From: Micromonospora sp. KC606
Lineage (GTDB): Bacteria > Actinomycetota > Actinomycetes > Mycobacteriales > Micromonosporaceae
DNA length: 40,960 bases
Reading direction: 5' to 3'
Assembly: GCF_004348675.1 (NCBI RefSeq)
Contig: NZ_SMKN01000031.1
Span: 1 to 40,960 of the forward strand
A program made the translations under genes and the position numbers. Of the stretch, positions 31,613 to 40,938 are shown piece by piece. Positions within the stretch are counted from its first letter, which is position 1; the number at the start of each line of letters is the position of its first letter. A model generated the notes under the pieces. That model did not search any database, had not been told where the DNA came from, and worked only from the letters and a program-made list of their open reading frames with translations.

Positions 31613-32585
31613 TCAACGGCGCGGCGGCGGCCCGAGCGCCGCGACCAGCACCGCGACCATGGTCAGCGCCGCGCCGGCCAGGGTCGCCGGCCCCGGGTGC
31701 GAGGCCGCGGTCGGCAGGAACAAATCCAGCAGGACGGCTCCGATGATCTGCCCCCGCGATGGTGGCCAGCCCGAACAACAGCACCCCGGTGAACCGGACG
31801 ACGGCCGCCGCGACGGCGATGAAGACGATGCCGATCGGTCCACCCAGGTACAGCCAGGGCTCGCCCGGGAGGACCCCGGTGGGTTGGCTACGGACGGCCA
31901 CGTCCACCGCGAAGGTGGCGAGCAGGGCCACCGTGCCGACCGAGAAGTTGACCAGCGTGGCGGTCAGGGCGCTGCCCGAGGCGTCCCGGACCCGGCCGTT
32001 GACCGCCTGCTGCCAGGCGATGCCCACCCCGGCCAGCAGCGGCAGCGCGGCCGACGCCAGCGCCCCCGGGTCCCCGAGTCGGTCACCCGCCGCCAGCAGG
32101 ACGGCCACCACCGTCAGCACCGCGCCGGCCAGCCTCGCCGGGGTGATCCGCTGGCTGCCAGACGGGCCCACTCCGGCCCGATCCACCGCGAGACTGCTCG
32201 CCGACTGGCCAGCCACCACCGCCACGGTGAACACCGCCACCCCCAGGGCGCCGACGGTGAGCCCCTGGGTGGCCACCAGGAACGCCCCGCACACCCCGCC
32301 CAGGCACTGCCACGGGCGCAGCGTCCCCACGCGCAGCGCCGCGTGCAGCTCACGCAGGCCCCGCCGTCCGACCGGGATGGCGGGGACCAGCACCAACAGC
32401 ACCAGCAGACCCAGCCCGAAGGAGACCGCCGCCGCGGCGATCCCGTCGGCCAGGCGTACCCCCAGTTCGCCGTTGATCCGGGACTGGGCCGCCACGGCGA
32501 CTCCCGCCGCGGTCGCCAGCCCGACGCCGGCGATCCGACGGGACGCCGGGACGGTCGGCGGGGCGGCCGTCCCGGTCGCGCTCAC
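31613..32585 (-). pseudogene. DMT-family (YdcZ/DUF606) transporter with a frameshift
   Basis: Two DUF606-like halves, each with about five membrane spans, form an EamA/YdcZ-type small-molecule exporter. The first frame reads from GTG at 32585 ([10 protein letters not shown]) through VNFSVGTVALLATFAVDVAV to GVLLFGLATIAG. There the frame is lost, and the expected ending, GQIIGAVLLDLFLPTAA and ALTMVAVLVAALGPPPRR, continues in another frame. One surplus base in a five-C run (31751-31755; G on the coding strand) explains it. The start overlaps the glpX stop as GTGA, so the genes are coupled. This may be a real mutation or a sequencing error in a homopolymer. Confidence 0.85.
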
Positions 32586-33613
32586 TCCTGTTCGGCCAGC
32601 GGACGCCCGTCGAAGTCGACCGCCGAGTAGAGGGCCAACTTCTCCAGGCGGTGGTACGAGTCGATCACCCGGATCGTGCCGCTCTTGGAGCGCATGACGA
32701 TCGACTGCGTGTACGCCCCGCCCGCCCGGTACCGCACCCCGCGCAGCAGGTCGCCCGAGGTGACGCCGGTGGCCACGAAGAAGCAGTTGTCCCCGGTGAC
32801 CAGGTCGTCCGTGGTGAGCACCCGGTCCAGGTCGTGACCGGCGGCCAGGGCCTTCTCCCGCTCCTCGGCGTCGCGCGGCCAGAGCTTGGCCTGCATGACC
32901 CCGCCCATGCACTTGAGGGCACAGGCCGCCGTAATCCCCTCCGGGGTCCCGCCGATGCCCATCAGTACGTCGACGCCGGATTCGCCCCGGGCTGCGGTGA
33001 TGGCGCCGGCGATGTCGCCGTCGGAGATGAACCGGATGCCCGCCCCCGTCCGCCGGATCTGCCCCACCAGGTCGTCGTGGCGGGGACGGTCCAGCACGCA
33101 GACCGTGACCTCGGAGACGTCGGTGCCCTTGACCTTGGCGATTCGGCGGATGTTCTCCGCGACCCCGGCGTTGATGTCGACCGCGTCGGCGTACATCGGG
33201 CCGACGGCCAGCTTCTCCATGTAGAAGACGGCGCTCGGGTCGAACATCGCGCCCCGCTCGGCCACCGCCAGCACCGCGAGCGCGTTCGGCATGCCCTTGC
33301 TCATCAGGGTGGTGCCGTCGATCGGGTCCACCGCAACGTCCACCTCGGGACCGGTGCCGTCGCCCACCTCTTCACCGTTGAAGAGCATCGGCGCGTTGTC
33401 CTTCTCGCCCTCCCCGATCACCACCACCCCGCGCATCGGGATCGAGTTGATCAGCTTGCGCATCGCGTCGACGGCTGCTCCGTCGCCGCCCTCCTTGTCG
33501 CCCCGGCCGACCCAGCGGCCGGCGGCCATCGCCGCGGCCTCGGTGACCCGGACCAGGTCGAGGGCAAGGTTGCGGTCGAGATCCTGGGGGATCCGCGTCC
33601 TGGTGTTCGACAT
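32582..33613 (-). CDS. glpX: Fructose-1,6-bisphosphatase class II
   Basis: A 343-aa GlpX enzyme hydrolysing fructose-1,6-bisphosphate to fructose-6-phosphate in gluconeogenesis. The metal-binding signature [13 protein letters not shown] is seen, with [18 protein letters not shown] before it and [19 protein letters not shown] after it. The ATG at 33613 has GAGGAGGAA upstream. A strong hairpin occupies 33646-33674 in the leader. In M. tuberculosis glpX (Rv1099c) is likewise divergent from a DUF4245 gene (Rv1100). The stop overlaps the start of the frameshifted transporter. Confidence 0.97.
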   Translation of the reverse strand: MSNTRTRIPQDLDRNLALDLVRVTEAAAMAAGRWVGRGDKEGGDGAAVDAMRKLINSIPMRGVVVIGEGEKDNAPMLFNGEEVGDGTGPEVDVAVDPIDGTTLMSKGMPNALAVLAVAERGAMFDPSAVFYMEKLAVGPMYADAVDINAGVAENIRRIAKVKGTDVSEVTVCVLDRPRHDDLVGQIRRTGAGIRFISDGDIAGAITAARGESGVDVLMGIGGTPEGITAACALKCMGGVMQAKLWPRDAEEREKALAAGHDLDRVLTTDDLVTGDNCFFVATGVTSGDLLRGVRYRAGGAYTQSIVMRSKSGTIRVIDSYHRLEKLALYSAVDFDGRPLAEQE

Positions 33614-33770
33614 GTGGCTTCCTCCTCGCGACGTTGCGGGGTGGACCGGCAGGGTGCGGCGTCGCCGCTGCCGGCTTTGTCGCTGATCCTCACACGATGC
33701 CAGCTCCGGACCCGGAGCGGGGCGAAGGTGGGCCGGATCTCCTCGCCCGTGGGGCTGCGAGAATGGACCG

Positions 33771-34373
33771 GTGGAACCCGCACAGCCTGCCGACCGCGTA
33801 CCCGCCGCCCAGACCCCGCCGGAGGGACAGCCGCCGGCAACGCCGCTCGCCGGGAAGGAGAAGACCCGCTCCGAGCGCTCGCCGAAGGACATGGCGCTGT
33901 CGCTGCTGGTGCTGCTCGTCCCGATCGCCCTGCTGCTCGCCTTCTACCGCGGCTTCCTCGGCGGCGAGCAGCCCGTCGTCGTCGACCCCGACCCCGCCTA
34001 CGAGTCGGCCCGGTCGGCCGATGCCTTCCCGGTCAGCGAACCCGCCGGGCTGAGTTCCGGCTGGCTTACGGTCAGCGCCAGCTACCGCACCGTCGACGGC
34101 GGCGCGAACCTGCGCGTCGGCTACCTCACCCCGGAGGGGCGGGGCGTGCAGCTCGTGCAGAGCAACGTCCCGCCGGAGAAGCTGCTCCCCCACGAGCTGA
34201 CCGCCCAGGGGCAACCCCAGGGCCTCACCGATCTGGGTGGGCGCAACTGGCAGCGGTACACCGGCCGGGGTAACGACCAGGCACTGGTGCTGCTCGAACC
34301 GGATCGCACGGTGCTCGTCGTCGGCGACGCCCGTGAGGGCGAGCTACGTCAGCTCGCCGGCTCCCTCCGCTAG
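33771..34373 (+). CDS. DUF4245 membrane-anchored protein
   Basis: A 200-aa protein with a Pro/Ala-rich cytoplasmic N-terminus (1-40), one membrane span (about 42-60) and an external DUF4245 domain (about 75-200; [36 protein letters not shown]). The function of the family is unknown. The GTG at 33771 follows GAGAAT by about 6 nt, probably leaderless. The stop codon TAG directly touches the IS-like sequence that follows, so the last residues should be compared with homologues for replacement. Confidence 0.88.
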   Translation: MEPAQPADRVPAAQTPPEGQPPATPLAGKEKTRSERSPKDMALSLLVLLVPIALLLAFYRGFLGGEQPVVVDPDPAYESARSADAFPVSEPAGLSSGWLTVSASYRTVDGGANLRVGYLTPEGRGVQLVQSNVPPEKLLPHELTAQGQPQGLTDLGGRNWQRYTGRGNDQALVLLEPDRTVLVVGDAREGELRQLAGSLR

Positions 34374-34516
34374 GGCGTGTCTCCTGGATCATCGGTCTGG
34401 CGTTCGGTAGGTAGATCGGCGTGTCGCGACGGCATGAGTTGACCGATGAGGAGTGGAAGCTGCTGGAACCGTTGCTGCCCGCGGACCCGCCGCGGGGTGG
34501 CCGGTGGCGGGATCAC
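34374..34516 (+). mobile_element. IS5-family insertion sequence remnant
   Basis: A GGGCGTGTCTCCTGGATCAT end, typical of IS5-group terminal repeats, starts right after the DUF4245 stop. From GTG 34421 the frame reads RHELTDEEWKLLEPLLPADP and GGRWRDH, the N-terminus of a DUF4096/IS5-type transposase. Similarity stops at about 34516, so the catalytic part and the other end are lost. What remains (34517-34683) serves as upstream region of the next gene. Confidence 0.8.
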
Positions 34517-34683
34517 GCCCCCGTCTTCGGGCGGGATTGCCGAAGGCGGCATCCGGGAACAGGAGGTACGCGACCTCGTCGGCGCGTACTCTCGGCCGAC
34601 GGGCTCGTGCGGCGGAGCAGGAGCAGGGCCCGCCGCCACGCCTCCGGCGCTCGCGCGGGCCGGACGATCGATGAGAGGTTTCC

Positions 34684-35529
34684 GTGACCATTCGGCGCTT
34701 CAGCGCGGCGGTCTTCGCCGCGACGCTCCTCACGCCCGGCCTCACCGCCTGCACCAGCACCGGGACCGGCGAGGCGGGGGTCTCCGCGTCCCCCACCACC
34801 TCCGGCAGCGCCTCACCCGGGGCCACCGGTGTTGTCGACGGCGACGCCAAGCAGGCTCTGCTGGACTCGACCAACGCGATCCGCACCGGGAACTTCCGGT
34901 TCACCATGGCCGGTGCCGGCTCCACGGCGGAGGGGCAGGTGCACGAGCCCAGCCAGAGCGCCGAGATGCACGTCATGATCGGCGACGCGTCTTCGGACCT
35001 GATGATGAAGCTGGACCTGATCCACGCCAAGCCGGACAGTTGGGTGAAGCTGGAACTCGGCGGGACCTCCGCCAGTAGCGTTCCCGGGGCGCAGCAGCTC
35101 AACCTGGGCAAGTACCAGCACCTCGACCAGACCCGGATCAAGGGCAACCGGGCGCTGGGCTTCGACTTCGAGGCCATCGACCCGGCCGGCAGCGAGGTGC
35201 TGACCCGGGGGATCACCGAGGTCCGGCAGACCGGCGAGGGCAGTTACGCCGGCACGCTGGACGTGTCGAAGGCGGCCGAGGCCGGCGCACTCGACCCGTC
35301 GGTGATCACCGCGCTCGGGCAGCAGGCGAAGTCGGTGCCGTTCACCGCGAAGCTGGACCCGCAGGGCCGGCTCAGCGAGCTGGTCGTCCGGATCCCGGCC
35401 GCCGGCCAGAACGCCGCGCAGGACATCAAGATCACGTACGCCGACTACGGCAACGCCACGGCCGCCCAGAAGCCGCCGGCCGGCCAGGTGGTCGAGGCGC
35501 CGCCGGAGTTCTACAAACTGTTCAACTGA
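34684..35529 (+). CDS. LppX/LprAFG-type lipoprotein
   Basis: A 281-aa lipoprotein. The lipobox is LTAC (Cys at about residue 23). A Ser/Thr/Gly linker follows, then a single domain (about 53-281) with NAIRTGNFRFTMAGAGSTAE, SDLMMKLDLIHAKPDSWVKL and a final APPEFYKLF. The arrangement matches the mycobacterial LprG/LppX family, which carries lipids across the cell envelope. The GTG at 34684 has GAGAGG 5 nt upstream. Its promoter now lies next to the IS remnant. Confidence 0.85.
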   Translation: MTIRRFSAAVFAATLLTPGLTACTSTGTGEAGVSASPTTSGSASPGATGVVDGDAKQALLDSTNAIRTGNFRFTMAGAGSTAEGQVHEPSQSAEMHVMIGDASSDLMMKLDLIHAKPDSWVKLELGGTSASSVPGAQQLNLGKYQHLDQTRIKGNRALGFDFEAIDPAGSEVLTRGITEVRQTGEGSYAGTLDVSKAAEAGALDPSVITALGQQAKSVPFTAKLDPQGRLSELVVRIPAAGQNAAQDIKITYADYGNATAAQKPPAGQVVEAPPEFYKLFN

Positions 35530-35591
35530 CCGGCGTCAGCATCCGCCGATTCCGGGCGGCCCCGTACGGCATGGCTCCATGCGCCGCGACT

Positions 35592-35619
35592 GGCGGTGTC
35601 CGCGTCCAGGGACACCGCC
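35592..35619. terminator. Bidirectional terminator hairpin
   Basis: GGCGGTGTCC (35592-35601) and its exact complement (35610-35619) with an 8-nt loop, between the convergent lipoprotein and xseB genes. Confidence 0.65.
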
Positions 35620-35677
35620 GTTCGCGTCGAACGGAGTCGATCGAGCGCCCGCTCGGGCCGGTCGGGAAACCCGGGCG

Positions 35678-35890
35678 TCAGGACTCAGCCGCCTGGCGCG
35701 CGGCGTCGATCCGGGCCCGCGCACCGTCCAGCCAGCGCTGGCAGGTCGCAACCAGCCGTTCGCCGCGCTCCCAGAGCGCCAGGGACTCCTCCAACGACGT
35801 GCCGCCGGCCTCCAACTTCTCCACCACCTGCGCCAACTCGGCGCGGGCCTGCTCGTAGCTGAGCCGCTCGTCGTTCTTCGCTTCGCCCAT
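35678..35890 (-). CDS. xseB: Exodeoxyribonuclease VII small subunit
   Basis: A 70-aa helical protein with the family pattern LSYEQARAELAQVVEKLEAG, TSLEESLALWERGERLV. It binds XseA to form exonuclease VII, which degrades single-stranded DNA. The ATG at 35890 has GAGGAA 6 nt upstream and overlaps the xseA stop by one base (TGATG). Confidence 0.95.
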   Translation of the reverse strand: MGEAKNDERLSYEQARAELAQVVEKLEAGGTSLEESLALWERGERLVATCQRWLDGARARIDAARQAAES

Positions 35891-37116
35891 CACGACTTCC
35901 TCATCGCCTCGACGGTCACGCCCAGCTCGCCCTCGGCGAGGCGTACCCGTAATGGATCGCCGTTGTCCACGTCGCCCGCCGCACGCACCACGTGGCCGTC
36001 GGCGCGCTGCACGATCGCGTATCCCCGGTCGAGCGTGGCGGCGGGGGAGAGGGCACGCAGCCGGGCCAGGGTGTGCCGCAGATCTTCGGCAGCGGCGCCG
36101 ACGCGGTGGTCAAGGCAGCGGCCCGCCCGGTCGCGCATCGCGGCGACCTCGCCGGCCCGCTGGTCGACCATCACCTGCGGGCGGGCCAGCACCGGACGGG
36201 ACCGCAGCAGGTCGAGGCGGTGCTGTTCCCGGTCGACCAGATTGCGCACCGCGCGCTCCAGCCGCGAGCGGGCCTGGCCGATGAGGCGTACCTCCTCGGT
36301 GAGGTCGGGGACGATCCGCTTCGCCGCGTCGGTCGGCGTGGACGCGCGGACGTCGGCGACGTGGTCGACCAGCGGCGCGTCCGTCTCGTGACCGATCGCG
36401 CTGACCACCGGGGTACGGCAGGCGAAGACCGCGCGGCAGAGCGCCTCGTCGGAGAAGGGCAGCAGGTCCTCGATGCTGCCGCCGCCCCGGGCCAGGACGA
36501 TCACGTCGATGGTGGGGTCGGCGTCGAGCACCCGCAACGCGTCGACGATCTGCGGCACCGCGCCCGGCCCCTGCACCGCCACGTTGACCGTGCGGAACTC
36601 GACCGCCGGCCAGCGTCGCCGGGCGTTGGTGAGAACGTCCCGCTCGGCGGCCGAGGCCCGGCCGGTGATCAGCCCGACCCGCTGGGGCAGGAACGGCGGC
36701 CGGCGCTTGCGGGCCCGGTCGAAGAGCCCCTCGGCGGCGAGCAGCTTCTTGAGCTTCTCCAGCCGGGCCAGCAGCTCACCGAGCCCCACCTGGCGGATCT
36801 CGTCGGCGCGCAGGCTTAACGTACCCCGGGCCGCGTAGAACTCGGGCTTGGCGTGCAGCACCACCCGGGCCCCCTCGCGCAGCTCCGGTGCGCCGGAGTC
36901 GAGGACGTCCCGGTTGGTGGTGACGGTCAGGCTCAGGTCGGCGGACGGGTCGCGCAGGGTGAGGAACACCGTGCTGGCGCCGGGGCGCCGGCTGATCTGC
37001 GCGACCTGCCCGTCCACCCAGACCCAGCCGAGCCGGGCGATCCAGGCGCCAACCTTCTGGCTGACCACCCGGACCGGCCAGGGCTCCTCCGGGGTGCTGC
37101 GGGGGGCGTCGGTCAC
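35890..37116 (-). CDS. xseA: Exodeoxyribonuclease VII large subunit
   Basis: A 408-aa catalytic subunit. The N-terminal OB-fold (about residues 14-110) includes [20 protein letters not shown]. The nuclease part shows [40 protein letters not shown] and [20 protein letters not shown], the conserved GGGS and GHE(T)D motifs. A C-terminal coiled coil follows. The GTG at 37116 lies 6 nt after TAGGGT, a leaderless promoter. The pair xseA-xseB matches the Rv1108c-Rv1107c order near ispH. Confidence 0.96.
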   Translation of the reverse strand: MTDAPRSTPEEPWPVRVVSQKVGAWIARLGWVWVDGQVAQISRRPGASTVFLTLRDPSADLSLTVTTNRDVLDSGAPELREGARVVLHAKPEFYAARGTLSLRADEIRQVGLGELLARLEKLKKLLAAEGLFDRARKRRPPFLPQRVGLITGRASAAERDVLTNARRRWPAVEFRTVNVAVQGPGAVPQIVDALRVLDADPTIDVIVLARGGGSIEDLLPFSDEALCRAVFACRTPVVSAIGHETDAPLVDHVADVRASTPTDAAKRIVPDLTEEVRLIGQARSRLERAVRNLVDREQHRLDLLRSRPVLARPQVMVDQRAGEVAAMRDRAGRCLDHRVGAAAEDLRHTLARLRALSPAATLDRGYAIVQRADGHVVRAAGDVDNGDPLRVRLAEGELGVTVEAMRKS

Positions 37117-37122
37117 CCGCCC

Positions 37123-37128
37123 ACCCTA
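37123..37128 (-). promoter_or_regulatory. -10 box of leaderless xseA promoter
   Basis: TAGGGT on the minus strand, 6 nt before the GTG. Confidence 0.6.
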
Positions 37129-37402
37129 CGGTCAGGCCCCGACGACCTGACCCAGGCCCGACAGGGCGTGCCGCTCACCGGGCCGGGCGGTGAGCACCCG
37201 GGGATCGGCCTCGTCTGCCGCGACGGCGGCGCCCACGCTGATCGAGGTGGCCGGGGTTCTCCGAACGTAGCCGATGACAGGGCATTCGCTTATGTCGGGG
37301 AAGGGCGCGGTCAGCACCGAGTAAGTCTTCCAGTCTTGCCTGGGACACCCTCTCGGACAGGCACGACGGCCCTTCGTTGGCGGTGCGTACGAGGTAGCCC
37401 GG

Positions 37403-38923
37403 CTAGGACAGGAGCGACCGCGGGTTGAAGGTGGTGGCCCGCCGTCCGCCACGGGCGGCGTGAGGCGCGCCGCGGCGGAAGAGTCGGCCACCGAAACGGA
37501 ACCACTGGACCGTCCCGTCCGGGCCGCGGACGAAGTTCGCGCGTATGCCCTCCTCGGTGCCGCCTCTCAGGGGCAGGTCGACCACGTGGTCCTTGCGGTA
37601 GAACGCGAACCCGTCCACCGCCTGGCCGTCGAACATCAGCACCAGCCGGCCGTTGTCGGCGACGAATTCGAATTCCAGCGTGTAAACGGCGCCGTCGATG
37701 CCGATCTGCTGACCGGAGTAGCGGCCCAAATACGGCGCGAGCTGGGCGTCGGTGAGCGTGAGCGGGGGCGCGGGGATGTTGCTGACCCCGGCGAAGCGGC
37801 GCAGCGCCCAATCGTCGACGAACAGGTCGTCGAGCAACGCGGTCCCGGCGTCGGAGTTGGTGAGCACCGTGATGGCGAAGTCGCGGGCGGGCACCATCAG
37901 GAAGCCGCTGTGCTGCCCGGCCCAGTCGCCCCCGTGCTGCACCACCGTGGGTCCCTCGGCGGTCGGCCGCAGCATCCAGGTGACGCCGGCGCCGTCCAGC
38001 TCGACGAACAGGGTGCCGCCGGGGCCGGGACGGGACCGCATCGCGCGGATCGAGCGGCCGCTCAGCACGCGACCGCCGTCGCCCAGGTGGAATCGGGCCC
38101 ACCGGATCTGGTCGCGTGCGCTGGAGATGAGCGCGCCGGCCGGGTGGAGCGAGCGCGGAACCCACCAGGACTCCGGCGAGACCACGATGCCGCCGGTGGC
38201 CGGGTCGTAGACGTGCGGCTGCGCGACCCGGGCGCCGGGGATCTCGTCCAGGAAGAACCCCGATCGGGTCAGGCGGAGCGGATCGAGCAGGCCTCGCCGC
38301 ACCTCTTCCTCGTACGAGCGCCGCGTCACCACCTCGATCAACCGCCCGGCCAGGGACAGCGCGGCGTTGTTGTAGGCGAACACCCGGCCGGGCGGGGTGA
38401 GTTGCGGGAGGCGGTCCATCGCGGCGACGTAGCGGGCGAGCGCCCCGGCGTCGTCGCCGGTGTCCAGGAAGAAGTCGCCGAGCCAGCCGGTCGTGTGGTT
38501 GAGCGTCTGCCGGACGGTCACCCGCGACGACGCCGCAGCATCGGCGGTACGGAAGCCGGGAAGGTAGCTCCGGACCGTACGATCAAGATCGATTTTGCCC
38601 TGCTCGACGAGACGCATGATGGCCGCACCGGTGAAGGTCTTGGTGGTCGAGGCGACGCGGAAGACCGTGTCGCCGTCGACGTCCTCGGGAGCGTCGGTGC
38701 GGGTGACGCCGAAGCCGCGGACGTATTCCTTTCCGCGATACCAGAGGCCGAGGCCGACGCCGGCGATGCCGTACCTCTCCATCCCGGCCTGGATCTTCTC
38801 TTCGAGCTCCCGGACGGCCGACGGAACCCGGTTGGGTCGTTGCGGCGCGGGAGCGGCGGTGACGAAGCCACCGGCCGCGGTGGCGCGTAGGAGGTTGCGA
38901 CGGGACAACTGTTGTGGTGGCAT
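37403..38923 (-). CDS. Tat-exported serine hydrolase (beta-lactamase/PBP4-like)
   Basis: A 506-aa protein with a twin-arginine signal (LSRRNLLRATAAGG, residues 6-19). The beta-lactamase-related domain (about 35-370) has S-x-x-K in RVASTTKTFTG, Y-x-N in FAYNNAALSLAG, and a third motif HGGDWAGQHSGF. A C-terminal ~110-residue beta-rich domain (YLGRYSGQQIGIDGAVYTLE onward) is common in this family. Members are D-Ala peptidases, esterases or D-amino acid amidases, so the substrate is unknown. The ATG at 38923 precedes the signal by five residues. Confidence 0.92.
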   Translation of the reverse strand: MPPQQLSRRNLLRATAAGGFVTAAPAPQRPNRVPSAVRELEEKIQAGMERYGIAGVGLGLWYRGKEYVRGFGVTRTDAPEDVDGDTVFRVASTTKTFTGAAIMRLVEQGKIDLDRTVRSYLPGFRTADAAASSRVTVRQTLNHTTGWLGDFFLDTGDDAGALARYVAAMDRLPQLTPPGRVFAYNNAALSLAGRLIEVVTRRSYEEEVRRGLLDPLRLTRSGFFLDEIPGARVAQPHVYDPATGGIVVSPESWWVPRSLHPAGALISSARDQIRWARFHLGDGGRVLSGRSIRAMRSRPGPGGTLFVELDGAGVTWMLRPTAEGPTVVQHGGDWAGQHSGFLMVPARDFAITVLTNSDAGTALLDDLFVDDWALRRFAGVSNIPAPPLTLTDAQLAPYLGRYSGQQIGIDGAVYTLEFEFVADNGRLVLMFDGQAVDGFAFYRKDHVVDLPLRGGTEEGIRANFVRGPDGTVQWFRFGGRLFRRGAPHAARGGRRATTFNPRSLLS

Positions 38924-39382
38924 GAGAACCCCCGCGGTTGAGGTCGAGCCTCCAATTTAGACGTGCGGCGCAAACAAGCGGGCCGGGGCGCATCACGCAC
39001 CGTCGGGTTCTTCACGGCCGCCAACACCCGGACATGCCGCAGCTAACGCGCGCTCGGCTCGCTGCGGCTCGTTACCATGTGTGACTCTTCGCCCGCGCCC
39101 AACCAGCCAGGGGAACACCTCGATCACCATCGGGTCGACCGCCCGAAGACGGAGGAGGGTCGCCGGTGGTGACACTGGGGGCAGCCGCCTCCCGCTGCGC
39201 GTCGTGCACCTCGGCCAGGTCGGCGCCGGCCCAGGCAATGAGCTCGATCTCGCGTCCGGGATCACATGGCTGGGGTCCTCCGTGCTTCCCGGGGCCCCGC
39301 GCTGCCGGTCCGCCCATTCTGCCAGGCCCGTGCCCCGGCTGTGGTACGGATTGCGGCCCCTGCCGGCGGTGGGGGCGGCACG
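38924..39382. other. Intergenic region without a supported gene
   Basis: No gene with start, ribosome site and family similarity is visible. The minus strand contains two short protein-like stretches in different frames ([20 protein letters not shown] near 39215 and LLRLRAVDPMVIEVFPWLVG near 39130), which could be a decayed gene. Confidence 0.4.
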
Positions 39383-39388
39383 TACGAT
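39383..39388 (+). promoter_or_regulatory. -10 box of leaderless ispH promoter
   Basis: TACGAT, 6 nt before the GTG at 39395. Confidence 0.6.
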
Positions 39389-39394
39389 GGTCGG

Positions 39395-40381
39395 GTGACT
39401 CAGGCTGAGACGACTCCCCGGACCGGCAAGCGCGTGCTCCTGGCCAAGCCCCGCGGCTACTGCGCGGGTGTGGACCGGGCGGTGCAGACCGTCGAGGAGG
39501 CGCTGAAGCTCTACGGCGCCCCGATCTACGTGCGCAAGCAGATCGTGCACAACAAGCACGTGGTGCGAACCCTGGAGGCCAAGGGTGCGGTCTTCGTGGA
39601 GGAGAACGAGGAGGTGCCCGAGGGCGCAACCGTCATCTTCTCCGCCCACGGGGTGGCCCCCGAGGTCTACGAGCAGGCCCGGGAACGCTCGCTGAAGGCG
39701 ATCGACGCGACCTGCCCGTTGGTGACCAAGGTGCACCAGGAGGCCAAGCGGTTCGCCGCAGAGGACTACGACATCCTGCTCATCGGCCACGAGGGGCACG
39801 AGGAGGTCATCGGCACCGCCGGGGAGGCCCCCGCGCACATCCAGCTGGTCGACGGCCCCGACGGTGTGGACAAGATCACTGTGCGTGATCCGAACAAGGT
39901 CGTTTGGCTGTCCCAGACCACCCTGTCGGTGGACGAGACGATGGAGACGGTGGCCCGCCTCAAGTCCCGGCTGCCGCTGCTGCAGTCGCCGCCCAGCGAC
40001 GACATCTGCTACGCCACCTCCAACCGGCAGCACGTGGTCAAGGAAATCGCCCCCGAGTGTGACGTGGTGATCGTGGTGGGCTCGCGCAACTCCTCCAACT
40101 CGGTACGCCTGGTCGAGGTGGCCCTGGACGCCGGCGCCCGCACCGGGCATCTGGTCGACTTCGCCCACGAGATCGACGACGCCTGGCTGGTCGGAGCCGC
40201 CACGGTGGGCCTGACCTCCGGCGCCAGCGTGCCGGACGAACTGGTGCAGGAGGTGCTGGCGCACCTCGCGGCGCGGGGCTTCACCGACGTCGACGAGGTG
40301 GTCACCGCCAACGAGCGACTGACCTTCTCACTGCCGCAGGAGCTCAAGCGGGACATGAAGGCGGCGGCGGCCCGCGGCTGA
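39395..40381 (+). CDS. ispH: 4-Hydroxy-3-methylbut-2-enyl diphosphate reductase
   Basis: A 328-aa iron-sulfur enzyme, the last step of the MEP pathway, making isopentenyl and dimethylallyl diphosphate. The three cluster-ligand Cys are in [24 protein letters not shown] and [11 protein letters not shown]. The conserved EEN is in [12 protein letters not shown] and [14 protein letters not shown] closes the active site. The GTG at 39395 is supported by the leaderless -10 box; the open frame upstream lacks similarity. In M. tuberculosis ispH (Rv1110) also follows xseA. Confidence 0.97.
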   Translation: MTQAETTPRTGKRVLLAKPRGYCAGVDRAVQTVEEALKLYGAPIYVRKQIVHNKHVVRTLEAKGAVFVEENEEVPEGATVIFSAHGVAPEVYEQARERSLKAIDATCPLVTKVHQEAKRFAAEDYDILLIGHEGHEEVIGTAGEAPAHIQLVDGPDGVDKITVRDPNKVVWLSQTTLSVDETMETVARLKSRLPLLQSPPSDDICYATSNRQHVVKEIAPECDVVIVVGSRNSSNSVRLVEVALDAGARTGHLVDFAHEIDDAWLVGAATVGLTSGASVPDELVQEVLAHLAARGFTDVDEVVTANERLTFSLPQELKRDMKAAAARG

Positions 40382-40422
40382 TCGGCCGGAACGGATCGCG
40401 GCCCGGGCGCGTCCCATCGGGC

Positions 40423-40866
40423 ATGAAGACTCCTCGGATGGCTCTCGTCGCGCTGGTCGTCGGTGCGGCGCTGACCGCCTGCGGCGGCGCGGGCACCCCC
40501 AGCCCTTCGGAAGGATCCCCGGTGACCAGTGCGCCCGCCCCTGACCCGGCCGAGTCGAGCACCGCGCCGCCGACGGCGTCCGCCCCAGCCCCGCCACCCA
40601 CCGTGTCCCCCACGGTCCGGTCGCCGATCAAGCCGTCCGGGCCGAGGCTGCCACCGGGCGTGGGCGCGGTGGAGGTCTCCGGCACGGTGACCGCCGGCGT
40701 GGAGCCGGGCTGCCTGATGCTCGACGGGTTCCAGCTCCTCGGGGGCCCGCGTGACGTGCTGACTCCGGGAGCGAAGGTCACCGTCACCGGCAAGCCCCAG
40801 CCCGACCTGCTGACCACCTGCCAGCAGGGCACCCCCTTCACGGTCGAGTCCGCCCGCCGTTCCTGA
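40423..40866 (+). CDS. Small lipoprotein, unknown
   Basis: A 147-aa lipoprotein. The signal peptide (1-19) ends with the lipobox LTAC. A long Pro/Ser/Ala/Thr linker (about 24-78) precedes a ~65-residue domain with VEVSGTVTAGVEPGCLML and LTPGAKVTVTGKPQPDLLTT, holding two Cys that may pair. The repeated 'GTV...GCLML...VTVTGKP' layout suggests a small OB-like beta barrel, by inference only. I recognise no named family. It starts 41 bp after ispH and may be co-transcribed. Confidence 0.8.
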   Translation: MKTPRMALVALVVGAALTACGGAGTPSPSEGSPVTSAPAPDPAESSTAPPTASAPAPPPTVSPTVRSPIKPSGPRLPPGVGAVEVSGTVTAGVEPGCLMLDGFQLLGGPRDVLTPGAKVTVTGKPQPDLLTTCQQGTPFTVESARRS

Positions 40867-40916
40867 CACCGCCCACGGCCCGGCCTGCCTCCACCCCCGG
40901 CCGGCCCCGCATTTCG

Positions 40917-40938
40917 TTGATTATGAGGCTGGCGGCGA
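40917..40938 (+). repeat. Partial copy of a dispersed intergenic repeat
   Basis: TTGATTATGAGGCTGGCGGC resembles the arm at 22242-22262; the element runs off the window end. No gene is seen in 40867-40960. Confidence 0.4.

Noticed and set aside
33646..33674. Hairpin in the glpX leader as a riboswitch
   Set aside because: A GC-rich stem with a bulge, but no recognisable ligand-binding core; mentioned only under glpX.
37132..37402. Short minus-strand frame ending at 37132 (TPATSISVGAAVAADEADPR)
   Set aside because: No start with promoter or ribosome site and no family recognised; left unannotated.
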